In this document: piece by piece, positions 7,176 through 15,573 of the stretch | Layout: each line of letters opens with the position of its first letter | Numbering within the stretch: the stretch's first letter is position 1 | Assembly (NCBI RefSeq): GCF_016921195.1 | Contig: NZ_JAFGYF010000001.1 | Coordinates: 434,001-498,000, forward strand | DNA: 64,000 nucleotides | Direction: 5' to 3' | DNA from: Cellulosimicrobium cellulans | GTDB taxonomy: Bacteria; Actinomycetota; Actinomycetes; Actinomycetales; Cellulomonadaceae | The notes under the pieces: generated by a model | The model's input: the letters and a program-made list of their open reading frames with translations, nothing else | Database searches by the model: none | Told to the model about the DNA's origin: nothing | Program-made: the position numbers and the translations under genes

Positions 7176-9608
7176 TCAGGCCACCGGGACGGACGCGGCG
7201 CTCGGGGTGAACGTCGTGCGCTCCCGTTCGAGCTTCGCGCCTTCGACGTCGACGTCAGGAAGGATGCGATGCAGCCAGCTCGGGAGCCACCATGCGTGCT
7301 TCCCGAGGACGTGCATCACTGCGGGGATCAGCAGCATCCGCACGATGAACGCGTCGACCAGCACGCCGAACGCCAGACCGAACCCGATGGTCTGGATCAT
7401 GACCGAGTGGGTGAAGACGAAGCCGCCGAACACCGAGATCATGATGATCGCGGCGGCAGTGACCACGGTTCTCCCGTGGTGCATGCCGTGCTGGACGGCG
7501 AGGCGAGCCGGCACACCGTGGGCGTAGGCCTCGCGCATCCCCGACACCAGGAAGAGCTGGTAGTCCATGGCCAGGCCGAACAGGATCCCGACGAGCAGGA
7601 TCGGCATGAAGCTCAGGACCGGGCCGGGGTTGTGGATGCCGAGCACGTCGCTGAACCATCCCCATTGGAAGATCGCCGTCACGCCCCCGAACGCCGCTAG
7701 CACGGACAGGAGGAACCCGATCGTCGCCGTGACCGGGACGAGGATCGAGCGGAAGACGATGACGAGGATCAGGAGGGACAGGCCGATCACGACCGCCAGG
7801 TAGAGCGGGAGCACGTCGGCCAGCTTCTGGCTGATGTCGATGTTGGCACTGGCCGTCCCCGCCACACCGAAGGCCACGTCCGAGAGGGAGCCCGACCCGT
7901 CCCGCAGGTCGTTCACGAGGGCTTCGGTCTCGAGAGCGTTGGCCCCACCGGTGGGGATGACCTGGAATGCCAGCATCTGCGTGTCTTCCGAGACCCCTGC
8001 TGGGGCGACGCCGCTGACGTCGTCGAACTCGGCGATCGCCTGACCCACGCGGACCTGCGTGCCGACGAGATCTGTCTCGTCTACCGGAGCACCGAGGTCG
8101 GCCACCACGAGCAGCGGGCTGGTGGCTCCTGCGCCGAACTGCTCCTGCACGAGCTCGTACGCCCGGTAGGCGTCCGAGTCGACGGGTTCCGAGCCGCCGT
8201 CCGGCAATCCGAGACGCATGTCCAGCGCGGGGATCGCCATGACCAGCATCGCACCCAGTCCCGCGGTCAGCGTGATGACCGCTCGGCGAGTGCTCATCGG
8301 GGTCGACGGCAGCGCCTTTCGCTTCATCGCCCGGAGGCCTCGCCGTTCCTTAGCCGGTGTGATCCTGTTCCCGAGCAGGCCGAGGAGGGCTGGTGTGAGG
8401 GTCACGGCCACTGCCATCGCGATCAGGACACAGACCGCGGCGACCGTGCCCATGAGGCCGAGGAAGGCCACCCCGGTGACGTTCAGGGCGAGCAGGGCGA
8501 TGACGACCGTGAGGCCGGCGAACACCACGGCGTTGCCGGACGTTCCGTTCGCGCGAGCGATCGACTCCTGGAGTGCCGTCCCGTCACGCAGCTGGTTGCG
8601 GTGCCGGTTCAGGATGAACAGCGAGTAGTCGATCCCGACGGCGAGACCGAGCATCAGGCCCAGAACGGGGATCACCGTGTTCATCTCGATGACACCCGAC
8701 AAGGCGAGCGAACCCGCGAGTCCCGTGCCGATGCCCACGAGGGCGTTGACCAACGGCAGACCGGCGCCGACGAACGTGCCGAGCATGACGAACAACGTGA
8801 CGGCGGCGACGAGGAGGCCCACGGCCTCGCCCGGGCCGAAGAGGGACATCTGCGGCGGTTCTGCCGCGCTGCCGGCGCGCTCGACCAGCACGCCGTCGAT
8901 GGCATGGTCCTCGATCACGGTGGCGAGCGCGTCCAGGACCCGGTCGTCGACCGGGTCTTCGTCGAACTGGATCGTCCCGATCGCCGCCTCGCGGCTGTCC
9001 GACACCGGTGTGATGTCGTCGGCCAGGTCGAGCAGGGCGATCCCCTGAGCGAGGGTGGTCTCTTGCGCGTCGAGCTCGGCGCGAGCTTCGTCGAGCGCTG
9101 CCTGCTGCGCGGCGACGTCGGCAGCGACGGCTGGGTCCTGACCCGCTCCCTCGGCCTGCGTACGCGCGGTGTCGAGCTGTGCCTGGCTCGCGTCCAGCTG
9201 GTCGCGCGCGTTCGCCAGCTCGACCTCGCCGTCCGCGAGCCGTTGACGCTGCTGCTGCGCGGTGCTCGCGGCGTCGAACGGGTCGACGACGGCCGTGACG
9301 CCGTCGATGGTGTCCACGTCGTCCATGAGGTCGGCGATCGCGGCCTCGTCCTCCTGGTCGAGGGCGGATCCGTCGCTCGAGGCGAACACGAGCTGACCGG
9401 AGGCGCCACCGGCGCCCGCGAACCGCTCCTGGAGCTCGTCGGTCACCTGGGCGGTCGGGGTGCCGGAGATCTCGAAGGACCCCACGAGAGTGCCACCGAA
9501 CGCCAGGTAGGCGCCGACCGCGAGCACCAGCGCGGCGACCCAGGAGCCGATGACGAGGCGAGCGCGTCTGGCCGCCATCAGCCCGAGTCGGTACAAGAAC
9601 GTTGCCAT
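7176..9608 (-). CDS. MMPL/RND family transporter
   Basis: An 810-residue polytopic exporter of the MmpL/YdfJ type, driven by proton-motive force. The layout is one N-terminal helix (RARLVIGSWVAALVLAVGAY), a long extracytoplasmic loop with an Ala/Gln-rich coiled coil (about residues 130-220), a helical bundle, a second loop, and a second bundle. AVGIDYSLFILNRHRNQL and GLAMDYQLFLVSGMREAY are the duplicated family motifs carrying the membrane Asp-Tyr pair. ATG 9608 has AAGAGG eight bases upstream. It follows a histidine kinase and a NarL-type regulator on the same strand, so control by that pair is likely. The cargo (drug, lipid or other) is unknown. Confidence 0.9.
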   Translation of the reverse strand: MATFLYRLGLMAARRARLVIGSWVAALVLAVGAYLAFGGTLVGSFEISGTPTAQVTDELQERFAGAGGASGQLVFASSDGSALDQEDEAAIADLMDDVDTIDGVTAVVDPFDAASTAQQQRQRLADGEVELANARDQLDASQAQLDTARTQAEGAGQDPAVAADVAAQQAALDEARAELDAQETTLAQGIALLDLADDITPVSDSREAAIGTIQFDEDPVDDRVLDALATVIEDHAIDGVLVERAGSAAEPPQMSLFGPGEAVGLLVAAVTLFVMLGTFVGAGLPLVNALVGIGTGLAGSLALSGVIEMNTVIPVLGLMLGLAVGIDYSLFILNRHRNQLRDGTALQESIARANGTSGNAVVFAGLTVVIALLALNVTGVAFLGLMGTVAAVCVLIAMAVAVTLTPALLGLLGNRITPAKERRGLRAMKRKALPSTPMSTRRAVITLTAGLGAMLVMAIPALDMRLGLPDGGSEPVDSDAYRAYELVQEQFGAGATSPLLVVADLGAPVDETDLVGTQVRVGQAIAEFDDVSGVAPAGVSEDTQMLAFQVIPTGGANALETEALVNDLRDGSGSLSDVAFGVAGTASANIDISQKLADVLPLYLAVVIGLSLLILVIVFRSILVPVTATIGFLLSVLAAFGGVTAIFQWGWFSDVLGIHNPGPVLSFMPILLVGILFGLAMDYQLFLVSGMREAYAHGVPARLAVQHGMHHGRTVVTAAAIIMISVFGGFVFTHSVMIQTIGFGLAFGVLVDAFIVRMLLIPAVMHVLGKHAWWLPSWLHRILPDVDVEGAKLERERTTFTPSAASVPVA

Positions 9609-9830
9609 GCGAAGAACCTCTTGGGTTGGGAAAGGCGGATCGGCCCGACGTCGAGCGCGTGCGGCTCGGTGCTCAGGTGAGCGTGGCTCGGGCCTGTGGT
9701 CGGATGGCGCGGCCCTCCGCCGCGCCACCCGCAGGACGAGTCTGTCGGCGCACCGGTGCAGGACGCGTCGTCCCGTGGTACGCACGTGCTACCGCAACCG
9801 CAGTAGACCGAAGCCGCACGTCGATCGCTG

Positions 9831-10490
9831 CTACGCCATCCCCGCCCTGTGGGCGAGCACGACCACCTGGGCCCGGTCCCTTGCACCGAGCTTCGTCATC
9901 GCGCGGTTCAGATGCGTCTTGACGGTGAAGGGCGAGATGAACAGCTGCGCGGCGATCTGCCCGTTGTCTGCGCCCTGGGCGGCGGCCGCGACCACGTCGC
10001 GCTCCCTCGAGGTCAGCGTGGAAACCCGTCGCGCGAGGTCTTCGTCCTGCGTGTCACGGGCCTTTCGACGAGAGACGTCCTCGACCACGACGCTCAGCGC
10101 GTGCGCGGACAGTGCCGCTCGTCCACGGGCGACGTCGAGAACGGCTTCGATCAGCTCGTCGGGCCCCGCGCTCTTGCCCAGGAAGCCCGAGGCGCCGGCA
10201 CGAAGCGCGGCGACGGTCTCGGCGTCGCCGTCGAAGGTGGTCAGCACCAGAACGCGGGTGTCCCTCAGTCGCGGGTCGCTCCGCAACCGGCGGGTGGCCT
10301 CGACGCCGTGGACACCCGGCATCCGCAAGTCCATCAGCACGATGTCCGGGCGCAGGTCGACGGCCTGGCGGATCGCATCGGCACCGTCGGCGGCCTCGCC
10401 GACGACCACGATCGCTTCCGAGCTGTCCAGGATGGCGCGCAGGCCCGTGCGCATCATGACCTGGTCATCCACCAGCAGGACGCGCGTCAC
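9831..10490 (-). CDS. NarL/LuxR-type response regulator
   Basis: A 219-residue two-component regulator. The receiver domain starts TRVLLVDDQVMMRTGLRAIL, with acidic pocket D8/D9, phospho-acceptor D54 in DIVLMDLRMPG, and a conserved LTTFD segment. The C-terminal LuxR HTH is LTSRERDVVAAAAQGADNGQ followed by FISPFTVKTHLNRAMTKLG. GTG 10490 is chosen because its first bases overlap the TGA of the upstream kinase gene (GTGA), a translationally coupled arrangement. The likely target is the MMPL exporter 222 bases downstream; that is inference from position. Confidence 0.92.
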   Translation of the reverse strand: MTRVLLVDDQVMMRTGLRAILDSSEAIVVVGEAADGADAIRQAVDLRPDIVLMDLRMPGVHGVEATRRLRSDPRLRDTRVLVLTTFDGDAETVAALRAGASGFLGKSAGPDELIEAVLDVARGRAALSAHALSVVVEDVSRRKARDTQDEDLARRVSTLTSRERDVVAAAAQGADNGQIAAQLFISPFTVKTHLNRAMTKLGARDRAQVVVLAHRAGMA

Positions 10491-11728
10491 CACGTCGCAT
10501 CCAGGGAGGTGTCGCCGGCCTGCCGCACCGGGTGACGCGTCTGGGGCAGCCACGCGTGCACGAAGAACACGCCCGCGTCGCCACCGACCTCGAGCCGTCC
10601 ACCTGCCTGCTCGACGCGCTCGCGCATGCCGACCAGGCCATAGCCCCCGACCGAGCGACCCTGCACGACCGCCACCCGGTTCACCACGTCGACGACGACC
10701 GCGTCGCCGTCGTCCCGGATGGTCACCGTCACGTCTCCGTCTCCGTGGCGGTGAGCGTTCGTCAGCGCCTCCTGCACGACACGGTAGAGCGCCGCGCCCA
10801 CCGCGGGGTCCAACCCGGCAAGTTCGACGTCCACGTCCGCGCGAACCGCGTCACCTCGCGTTCTGGCCTCGGCGAGCAGCGCCGGGACGCCGGACGCCGA
10901 GACACGTCCCGTCACGTCGTCATCTTCCGCCCTCTGGGTCGACCGGAGCACAGCGACGATGTCGCGCAGCTCCAGCAGTACCGTTCGGCTGGCACTACGC
11001 GCCTGGCGCAACGAGTCCTCGGCTCGTGCTGGGTCGGTGCGAAGATGCCGCTCCGCGGCGCCGGCGTGCATGTTGATCGCGGCGATCGAGTGCGCGACCG
11101 CGTCGTGCAGGTCTCGCGCGATGCGCAGACGTTCGTCCGTGACGTGACGGGCCGTCTCGCTCACCCGGGCAGCCCGGATGGCGACCGCCTCGTGCTCGAG
11201 AGCAAGGACGTAGTCACGGTTCGCACGCACCGCGGAGCCGAGACCGAGCGCCAGAGCCGTCCAGGTGGTGACCGTCAGGAACGACACGACGAGCGTGGAC
11301 CCGCCGCCGGACTCAGCGATCGTCAGTGCCAGCACGACGAGGACGCCTGCTGCCAGCCCCAGGACCGAGCGAGCTCGGACATGCATCGCCGCGCTGAAGA
11401 GTGCGGCGCACGTGAGGACGGCGTACACCGTCGGGTCGGCGCCGAAGCTCGCTGCGAGGACCGACAGGGCGCACACGACACCGGTGGCAACGTGGAGGTG
11501 ACGGCGTCGCAACGCCAGCACCACCGCGACCGCCGCCAGGATCACGGCCTCAGCCACGTCCCCGTCCTGAATCACGAGCCACCCGCGGACGACCACCGCA
11601 ATCACCAGGGCGACGTCCAGAAGACCGTCCCAGCGGTCCTCGCCGCCTGGCCACCGTCGCGCGACGTACTGGTGCCAACGGCGGCTGCCCTGGCGTCCTG
11701 GTGGGGAGGCAAGATCGACGGGCTCCAT
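10487..11728 (-). CDS. Sensor histidine kinase (NarL-partner type)
   Basis: A 413-residue membrane kinase. Several hydrophobic segments lie within residues 37-165, followed by a HisKA_3 dimerisation domain with phospho-acceptor H208 in RIARDLHDAVAHS, and a HATPase domain with the N-box VVQEALTNAHRHG and G-box GGYGLVGMRERVEQAGG. There is no large extracellular sensor domain, so it probably senses a membrane or envelope signal. It overlaps the response regulator by four bases and is the first gene of the kinase-regulator-exporter group. Confidence 0.92.
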   Translation of the reverse strand: MEPVDLASPPGRQGSRRWHQYVARRWPGGEDRWDGLLDVALVIAVVVRGWLVIQDGDVAEAVILAAVAVVLALRRRHLHVATGVVCALSVLAASFGADPTVYAVLTCAALFSAAMHVRARSVLGLAAGVLVVLALTIAESGGGSTLVVSFLTVTTWTALALGLGSAVRANRDYVLALEHEAVAIRAARVSETARHVTDERLRIARDLHDAVAHSIAAINMHAGAAERHLRTDPARAEDSLRQARSASRTVLLELRDIVAVLRSTQRAEDDDVTGRVSASGVPALLAEARTRGDAVRADVDVELAGLDPAVGAALYRVVQEALTNAHRHGDGDVTVTIRDDGDAVVVDVVNRVAVVQGRSVGGYGLVGMRERVEQAGGRLEVGGDAGVFFVHAWLPQTRHPVRQAGDTSLDATW

Positions 11729-12246
11729 CAGCCCCCTTTCGTCGTGGTCGAGCCGAGCACCGCGAGGTCGTGGAGGAGCCGGCTCCGCCTAGCATCCACG
11801 TCCTCGCCGAGGTAGTCACCCTCGCCGTCGGCTCCGAGGTTCGGATCAGCTCATCGGCGTAGCCATCTACTGCAGTCGCGGTATCCACGACTCTCGCGTC
11901 ACGAGTCGGGCCCCGGTGTCGTGGAGGATCGTCGTCCGCGGTCGCCCGACCCCGGTGGCGCGTGAGCCCTGGTGCGGCGATCCCGGGTCAGAGCGGTGGC
12001 GCCGTCGTCGTCGCGCGCGGCACCGATCGACGCACTGCGCTCTGCGGGCAGCTGCCGCGTACCGTCTCGTGGGCCCTGGGCTCGCGCGTCTTCCGCTGGT
12101 GCACGCGGTGCGGCGATGCCGAGTGGGTGTGGCGCGAGGCCGTCGCGGGTGGGCTGCGCGTTGCGTCCCCAGCGCGGCTTCGTCGATCTCGGGGTCCGCT
12201 CCTGACTGAGCGGCGTCTGCGCCGCGTATGAAAACGACGTCGATAA
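11729..12246. other. Intergenic stretch upstream of aztD, no supported gene
   Basis: About 500 bases between the kinase start and the zinc-regulated promoter. Neither strand shows a coherent protein. A plus-strand frame around 11962-12231 has no recognisable motif and atypical composition. The right end is unusually AT-rich for this DNA, which marks the promoter of the following gene. Confidence 0.4.
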
Positions 12247-12274
12247 TGAGAATGATTCCAAGTTCTGATAGCGT
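12247..12274 (+). promoter_or_regulatory. Zur-like box and promoter of aztD
   Basis: TGAGAATGATTCCAA at 12247-12261 is an imperfect palindrome of the actinobacterial Zur type, centred on a G. A -10 hexamer TAGCGT lies at 12269-12274, so the box covers the -35 position. The same geometry is seen at the rpmF promoter, and a zur-like gene is located 1.5 kb downstream. Zinc-dependent repression is therefore likely. Confidence 0.6.
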
Positions 12275-12356
12275 GCGAGGACAAGCCGTCCACCGGCTTC
12301 GTCCCCGCACGGAAAGGAGTGGTCGTCGCCTGTCAGCGTGCGACGACCGACCACGC

Positions 12357-13727
12357 ATGACCCCCTCTGCACGCACCCGGACCCGGAGCCTCGCGGCTCT
12401 CGGTCTCGTCCTGCCGCTCACGTTCCTCGCCGCCTGCTCGACGGGAGGCACGCAGACGGACCCCGGCGCCGACCAGTCCACGACCGAGGAGGTGGCCAGC
12501 AAGCCCAGCGAGGCTGCGACCGTCACGCCGCGCATCGCTGTCACGTACGACGGCGGCATCCAGGTCCTCGACGCGACGACCCTGGAGGTCGTCGACGACA
12601 TCGAGCTCGACGGGTTCAACCGCCTGAACGGCGCCGGTGACGGGCGTCATCTGCTCGTCTCGACCACCGGCGGCTTCCAGGTGCTGGACGCAGGCACCTG
12701 GGCCGAGCCGCACGGCGACCACTCGCACTACTACACCGCCGACCCCGAGCTCACCGACACGGTGTTCGCGGCCGACAAGCCGGGCCACGTCGTCGTCCAC
12801 GACGGCCGCACCGCGCTCTTCGACGACGGCACGGGCCAGGTGACCGTCTTCGACTCCGGCGAGGTCGCGGACGAGGCTCGCGAGACGCGCGAGCACACGA
12901 CCCCCGAGGCGCACCACGGCGTCGCGATCGAGCTGCACGACGGCACGCTCGTCGTCTCCGAGGGTACCGAGGACGCCCGCACGGGAATCCGCGTGCTCGA
13001 CGCCGACGACCAGGAGATCGCGGCCTCCGACGAGTGCCCCGGCGTGCACGGCGAGGCCGTCGCGGCCGACGACGCGGTGCTCATCGGCTGTGAGGACGGC
13101 GTCCTGGTCTACAAGGACGGCGCGATCACCAAGGTCGCGAGCCCCGACGCCTACGGCCGCATCGGCAACCAGGCCGGTACCGAGGCCTCCAGCGTCGTGC
13201 TCGGTGACTACAAGTCGGACCCCGACGCCGAGCTCGAGCGCCCGACGCGCGTCTCCCTCACCGACACCGCGACCGGCGAGCTGACGCTCGTCGACCTCCC
13301 GTCGAGCTACACCTTCCGATCGCTCGCGCGCGGCGACGGCGGTGAGGCCCTGGTGCTCGGCACGGACGGTCAGATCCACGTCATCGACCCGGAGACCAAG
13401 CAGCTCGTCCGCTCGATCCCGGTGCTCGACGCGTGGGAGGAGCCCGAGGAGTGGCAGGCGCCGCGCCCCGCGATCTTCGTGCTCGACGGTTCCGCCTACG
13501 TGACGGATCCGGCGAACAAGGCGATCCACGCGGTCGACATCGAGACCGGCGAGGTGTGGAACAGCGTCGACCTCGACGTCGAGCCGAACGAGATCAACGG
13601 CGTCTCCGGCGCGGCCGAGGCGGGCGCCTCCGAGCACGAGCACGAGCACGGCGAGGAGGACGGCGAGCACGTGGAGGAGGGTCACGACCACGAGCACGCC
13701 GACGAGGAGACGTCCTCGCAGGGCTGA
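12357..13727 (+). CDS. aztD: AztD-like zinc metallochaperone (lipoprotein)
   Basis: A 456-residue secreted protein. It has a signal peptide with lipobox LAAC (C27), then a beta-propeller-like body of repeated strands (RIAVTYDGGIQVLDATTLEV; GDGRHLLVSTTGGFQVLDAG). Histidines lie at places typical of AztD (EPHGDHSHYY, EAHHGVAIELHDG, CPGVHGEA). The C-terminal tail is rich in His/Glu (SEHEHEHGEEDGEH and GHDHEHADEE) and probably binds zinc loosely. In Paracoccus, AztD passes zinc to the solute-binding protein AztC. No AztABC transporter lies in this window, so the partner must be elsewhere. ATG 12357 begins a canonical signal peptide; an upstream in-frame ATG (12228) lies before the -10 and is unlikely. 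Confidence 0.85.
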   Translation: MTPSARTRTRSLAALGLVLPLTFLAACSTGGTQTDPGADQSTTEEVASKPSEAATVTPRIAVTYDGGIQVLDATTLEVVDDIELDGFNRLNGAGDGRHLLVSTTGGFQVLDAGTWAEPHGDHSHYYTADPELTDTVFAADKPGHVVVHDGRTALFDDGTGQVTVFDSGEVADEARETREHTTPEAHHGVAIELHDGTLVVSEGTEDARTGIRVLDADDQEIAASDECPGVHGEAVAADDAVLIGCEDGVLVYKDGAITKVASPDAYGRIGNQAGTEASSVVLGDYKSDPDAELERPTRVSLTDTATGELTLVDLPSSYTFRSLARGDGGEALVLGTDGQIHVIDPETKQLVRSIPVLDAWEEPEEWQAPRPAIFVLDGSAYVTDPANKAIHAVDIETGEVWNSVDLDVEPNEINGVSGAAEAGASEHEHEHGEEDGEHVEEGHDHEHADEETSSQG

Positions 13728-13758
13728 CGCGACCGACCGGCTCGCACGGTGCCGACGC

Positions 13759-13792
13759 GCCGCGGTTCGCCCTCCCAGGGGCGAACCGCGGC
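13759..13792 (+). terminator. Terminator after aztD
   Basis: A 14-base perfect stem, GCCGCGGTTCGCCC at 13759-13772 with its complement at 13779-13792 and a six-base loop. The outer flanks GACGCGCCG and CGGCGCGTC extend the structure. It lies just after the aztD stop. Confidence 0.75.
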
Positions 13793-13853
13793 ATCGGCGC
13801 GTCTCGGGATCCCGTGAGATCCTCGGATGTCGGTCGAGCGGGAGGCGGGAGCC

Positions 13854-14243
13854 GTGCAGAGGATGACGCGCCAGCGGGCAGCGCTGCTCGAGGCGATCGA
13901 GGGGCAGGGGGGCTTCCGCAGCGCGCAGGCGATCCACCACGACCTGCGGGCCCGGGGTGACGCCGTAGGGCTCGCGACGGTGTACCGCGGCCTCCAGGCG
14001 CTCACGGACGCGGGGGTGGTCGACAGCCTGCGCACCGCCGAGGGCGAGAGCCTCTACCGGCGCTGCGCCCGTGCCGAGCACCACCACCACCTCGTGTGCC
14101 GCTCGTGCGGCCGCGCGGAGGAGATCGACGGGCCGAGCGTCGAGTCGTGGGCGCGCAGCGTCGGCGGGGCGCACGGGTTCGTGGACATCGAGCACGTCGT
14201 GGAGCTCTTCGGCACGTGCGCGGAGTGCCGCGCGCGGGGCTGA
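13854..14243 (+). CDS. zur: Fur family regulator, probably Zur
   Basis: A 129-residue metal-responsive repressor. The winged HTH covers MTRQRAALLEAIEGQGGFRS and then DAVGLATVYRGLQALTDAG; the dimerisation half has HHHHLVCRSCG and a final CAECRARG, the two CxxC pairs of the structural zinc site. GTG 13854 has GGGAGG eight bases upstream; ATG 13827 is possible but lacks a Shine-Dalgarno. The assignment to Zur (not Fur or PerR) rests on the neighbours: aztD and a zinc-free L32, both with Zur-like boxes. Confidence 0.88.
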   Translation: MQRMTRQRAALLEAIEGQGGFRSAQAIHHDLRARGDAVGLATVYRGLQALTDAGVVDSLRTAEGESLYRRCARAEHHHHLVCRSCGRAEEIDGPSVESWARSVGGAHGFVDIEHVVELFGTCAECRARG

Positions 14244-14421
14244 CGCGCCTCGGCGTCGGGGTGGGCGAGGGCGACGCGCCGACGTCCTAGGCTTGAGAAG
14301 TCGCGCGAAACTCCGCGTGTTCCCTAGTGTTGTCCCCGGTGCGCGGCCTCGCGGCTGGCACACTGAGACCGTGACGACGGGTGGTGACCACCGCGCGTCG
14401 TGAACCGAAGAAGGGATTCGC

Positions 14422-14703
14422 ATGTCGCTCAACAAGTCCGAGCTCGTCTCGGCCATCGCCAGCAAGGCCGACCTGTCGAAGGCGGACGCCGAGAAGGCCC
14501 TCAACGCCTTCCAGGAGGTGCTCATCGAGTCGCTCGGCAAGGGCGAGGCCGTCAAGGTCACGGGCCTCCTGTCCGTCGAGCGCGTCGAGCGTGCCGCCCG
14601 CACGGGCCGCAACCCCCGTACGGGCGAGGAGATCTCGATCCCGGCCGGTTTCGGCGTGAAGATCAGCGCCGGCAGCCTGCTCAAGAAGGCCGTCGCCAAG
14701 TGA
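14422..14703 (+). CDS. hup: HU family DNA-binding protein
   Basis: A 93-residue histone-like protein that bends and compacts DNA. It starts MSLNKSELVSAIASKADLSK, has the typical helical N-terminal half, and the arm region RAARTGRNPRTGEEI with the conserved RNP segment. AAGAAGGGA sits ahead of the ATG. It lacks the lysine/alanine-rich tail found in mycobacterial HupB and is therefore the short form. It is a monocistronic gene, followed by a strong bidirectional terminator. Confidence 0.95.
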   Translation: MSLNKSELVSAIASKADLSKADAEKALNAFQEVLIESLGKGEAVKVTGLLSVERVERAARTGRNPRTGEEISIPAGFGVKISAGSLLKKAVAK

Positions 14704-14741
14704 CGTCTCGCTGACCGGCCGCTGCCGGCGCGGTCAGCAGC

Positions 14742-14781
14742 ACGAAGGCCCGGAACCCCGCGAGGGGCTCCGGGCCTTCGT
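14742..14781. terminator. Bidirectional terminator between hup and the 14802 gene
   Basis: A long near-perfect hairpin with arms 14742-14759 and 14764-14781 (ACGAAGGCCCGGA pairs with TCCGGGCCTTCGT) and a GCGA loop region. It is placed between two convergent genes. Confidence 0.85.
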
Positions 14782-14801
14782 CGTGCGTGTGCGGGGTCGT
14801 C

Positions 14802-15173
14802 TCAGGCGTGCACGACGTTCGCGAGGATGCCGTGGTTCGTCAGGCGCGTGCCGATCGCCTGGTCGACCTCGGCGAACGCCTTGTTCGAGCGGGCCACGCC
14901 GATCGCGCCGGCCATGGCGCCGTGGCCGGTCGGGCGGTCGATGCGGGCCACGAGCTGGTCGCCGTGGACCATGAAGTCGACCGCGAAGACGAGGTGCTGC
15001 GCCTTGCCCGCGAACGCGCCGAGCCAGAACGTCTTCTGCTTGCTCCCGCGCTCGGCGGCCCACTGGCCCGTGGGGCGGGTGGTGACGGTGAATCCCTGCT
15101 CCTGGAGCGCGGCGTGCAGGTGCTGCTTGGCGACCTCGGGGTCGCCGGACAGGAAGTAGTCGACCGTGGCCAT
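14802..15173 (-). CDS. Hypothetical protein, 123 aa
   Basis: A small soluble protein I cannot name. It starts [20 protein letters not shown], has strands [18 protein letters not shown] and [20 protein letters not shown], and ends [15 protein letters not shown]; no cysteine pair, signal or membrane helix. ATG 15173 is preceded by GAGGAG at a five-base spacing, a strong ribosome-binding site. It diverges from the Zur-controlled rpmF promoter, but the Zur box is about 110 bases upstream, so co-regulation is uncertain. Confidence 0.7.
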   Translation of the reverse strand: MATVDYFLSGDPEVAKQHLHAALQEQGFTVTTRPTGQWAAERGSKQKTFWLGAFAGKAQHLVFAVDFMVHGDQLVARIDRPTGHGAMAGAIGVARSNKAFAEVDQAIGTRLTNHGILANVVHA

Positions 15174-15282
15174 GGTGGCTCCTCGTTGCGTGCGGTGGTG
15201 GCGGGGGCGGCTGCGTCGCCGCCTGGCGTGCGGGCGGCCCCCGGGATGCTACCGCCGTCCGTCGGCTCACCCTCGACCTGTC

Positions 15283-15312
15283 TTGAGAACCGTTCTCACA
15301 AAACGCTAGGCT
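15283..15312 (+). promoter_or_regulatory. Zur box over the rpmF promoter
   Basis: TGAGAACCGTTCTCA at 15284-15298 is a perfect 15-base palindrome. The promoter reads TTGAGA (15283-15288), an 18-base spacer and TAGGCT (15307-15312), so the palindrome covers the -35. This is the arrangement expected for Zur repression of an alternative, zinc-free ribosomal protein. Confidence 0.8.
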
Positions 15313-15341
15313 GGGCGTCCCACCCACCGGAAGGACCTCTC

Positions 15342-15512
15342 ATGGCCGTGCCCAAGCGCAAGCTCTCCCGCTCCCGCACCCGTACCCGCCGCTCGCAGTG
15401 GAAGGCGCAGGTGCCCGAGCTCGTGACCGTCGTCGTCGACGGGCGCGAGGTCACCCTCCCGCGTCGGCTCGTCGCAGGCGTCCGCCGCGGCTACGTGACG
15501 CTGCCGGAGTGA
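15342..15512 (+). CDS. rpmF: Ribosomal protein bL32, zinc-independent paralogue
   Basis: A 56-residue L32. The N terminus [20 protein letters not shown] is the family signature, but the two CxxC-type pairs that hold zinc in the C+ form are absent: there is no cysteine at all. C-minus ribosomal proteins replace zinc-containing ones under zinc starvation, releasing zinc. The Zur box directly upstream agrees with that. GGAAGGA precedes the ATG by seven bases. It is followed by YibE/F, 61 bases downstream. Confidence 0.93.
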   Translation: MAVPKRKLSRSRTRTRRSQWKAQVPELVTVVVDGREVTLPRRLVAGVRRGYVTLPE

Positions 15513-15573
15513 CCCTGGCGCCCGACGGCGCGTGCCGCCCCGCGCCGTCGGCCCGCCGTGGCAGCATCCTCGG

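Noticed and set aside
11899-12372. Minus-strand frame upstream of aztD as a hypothetical gene
   Set aside because: It runs through the AT-rich zinc-regulated promoter, has no ribosome-binding site and no coherent protein pattern.
12333-14699. A 788-codon open frame on the minus strand over aztD, zur and hup
   Set aside because: It is antisense to three well-recognised genes, rich in Arg/Val/Asp in the way that GC-rich shadows are, and has no domain.
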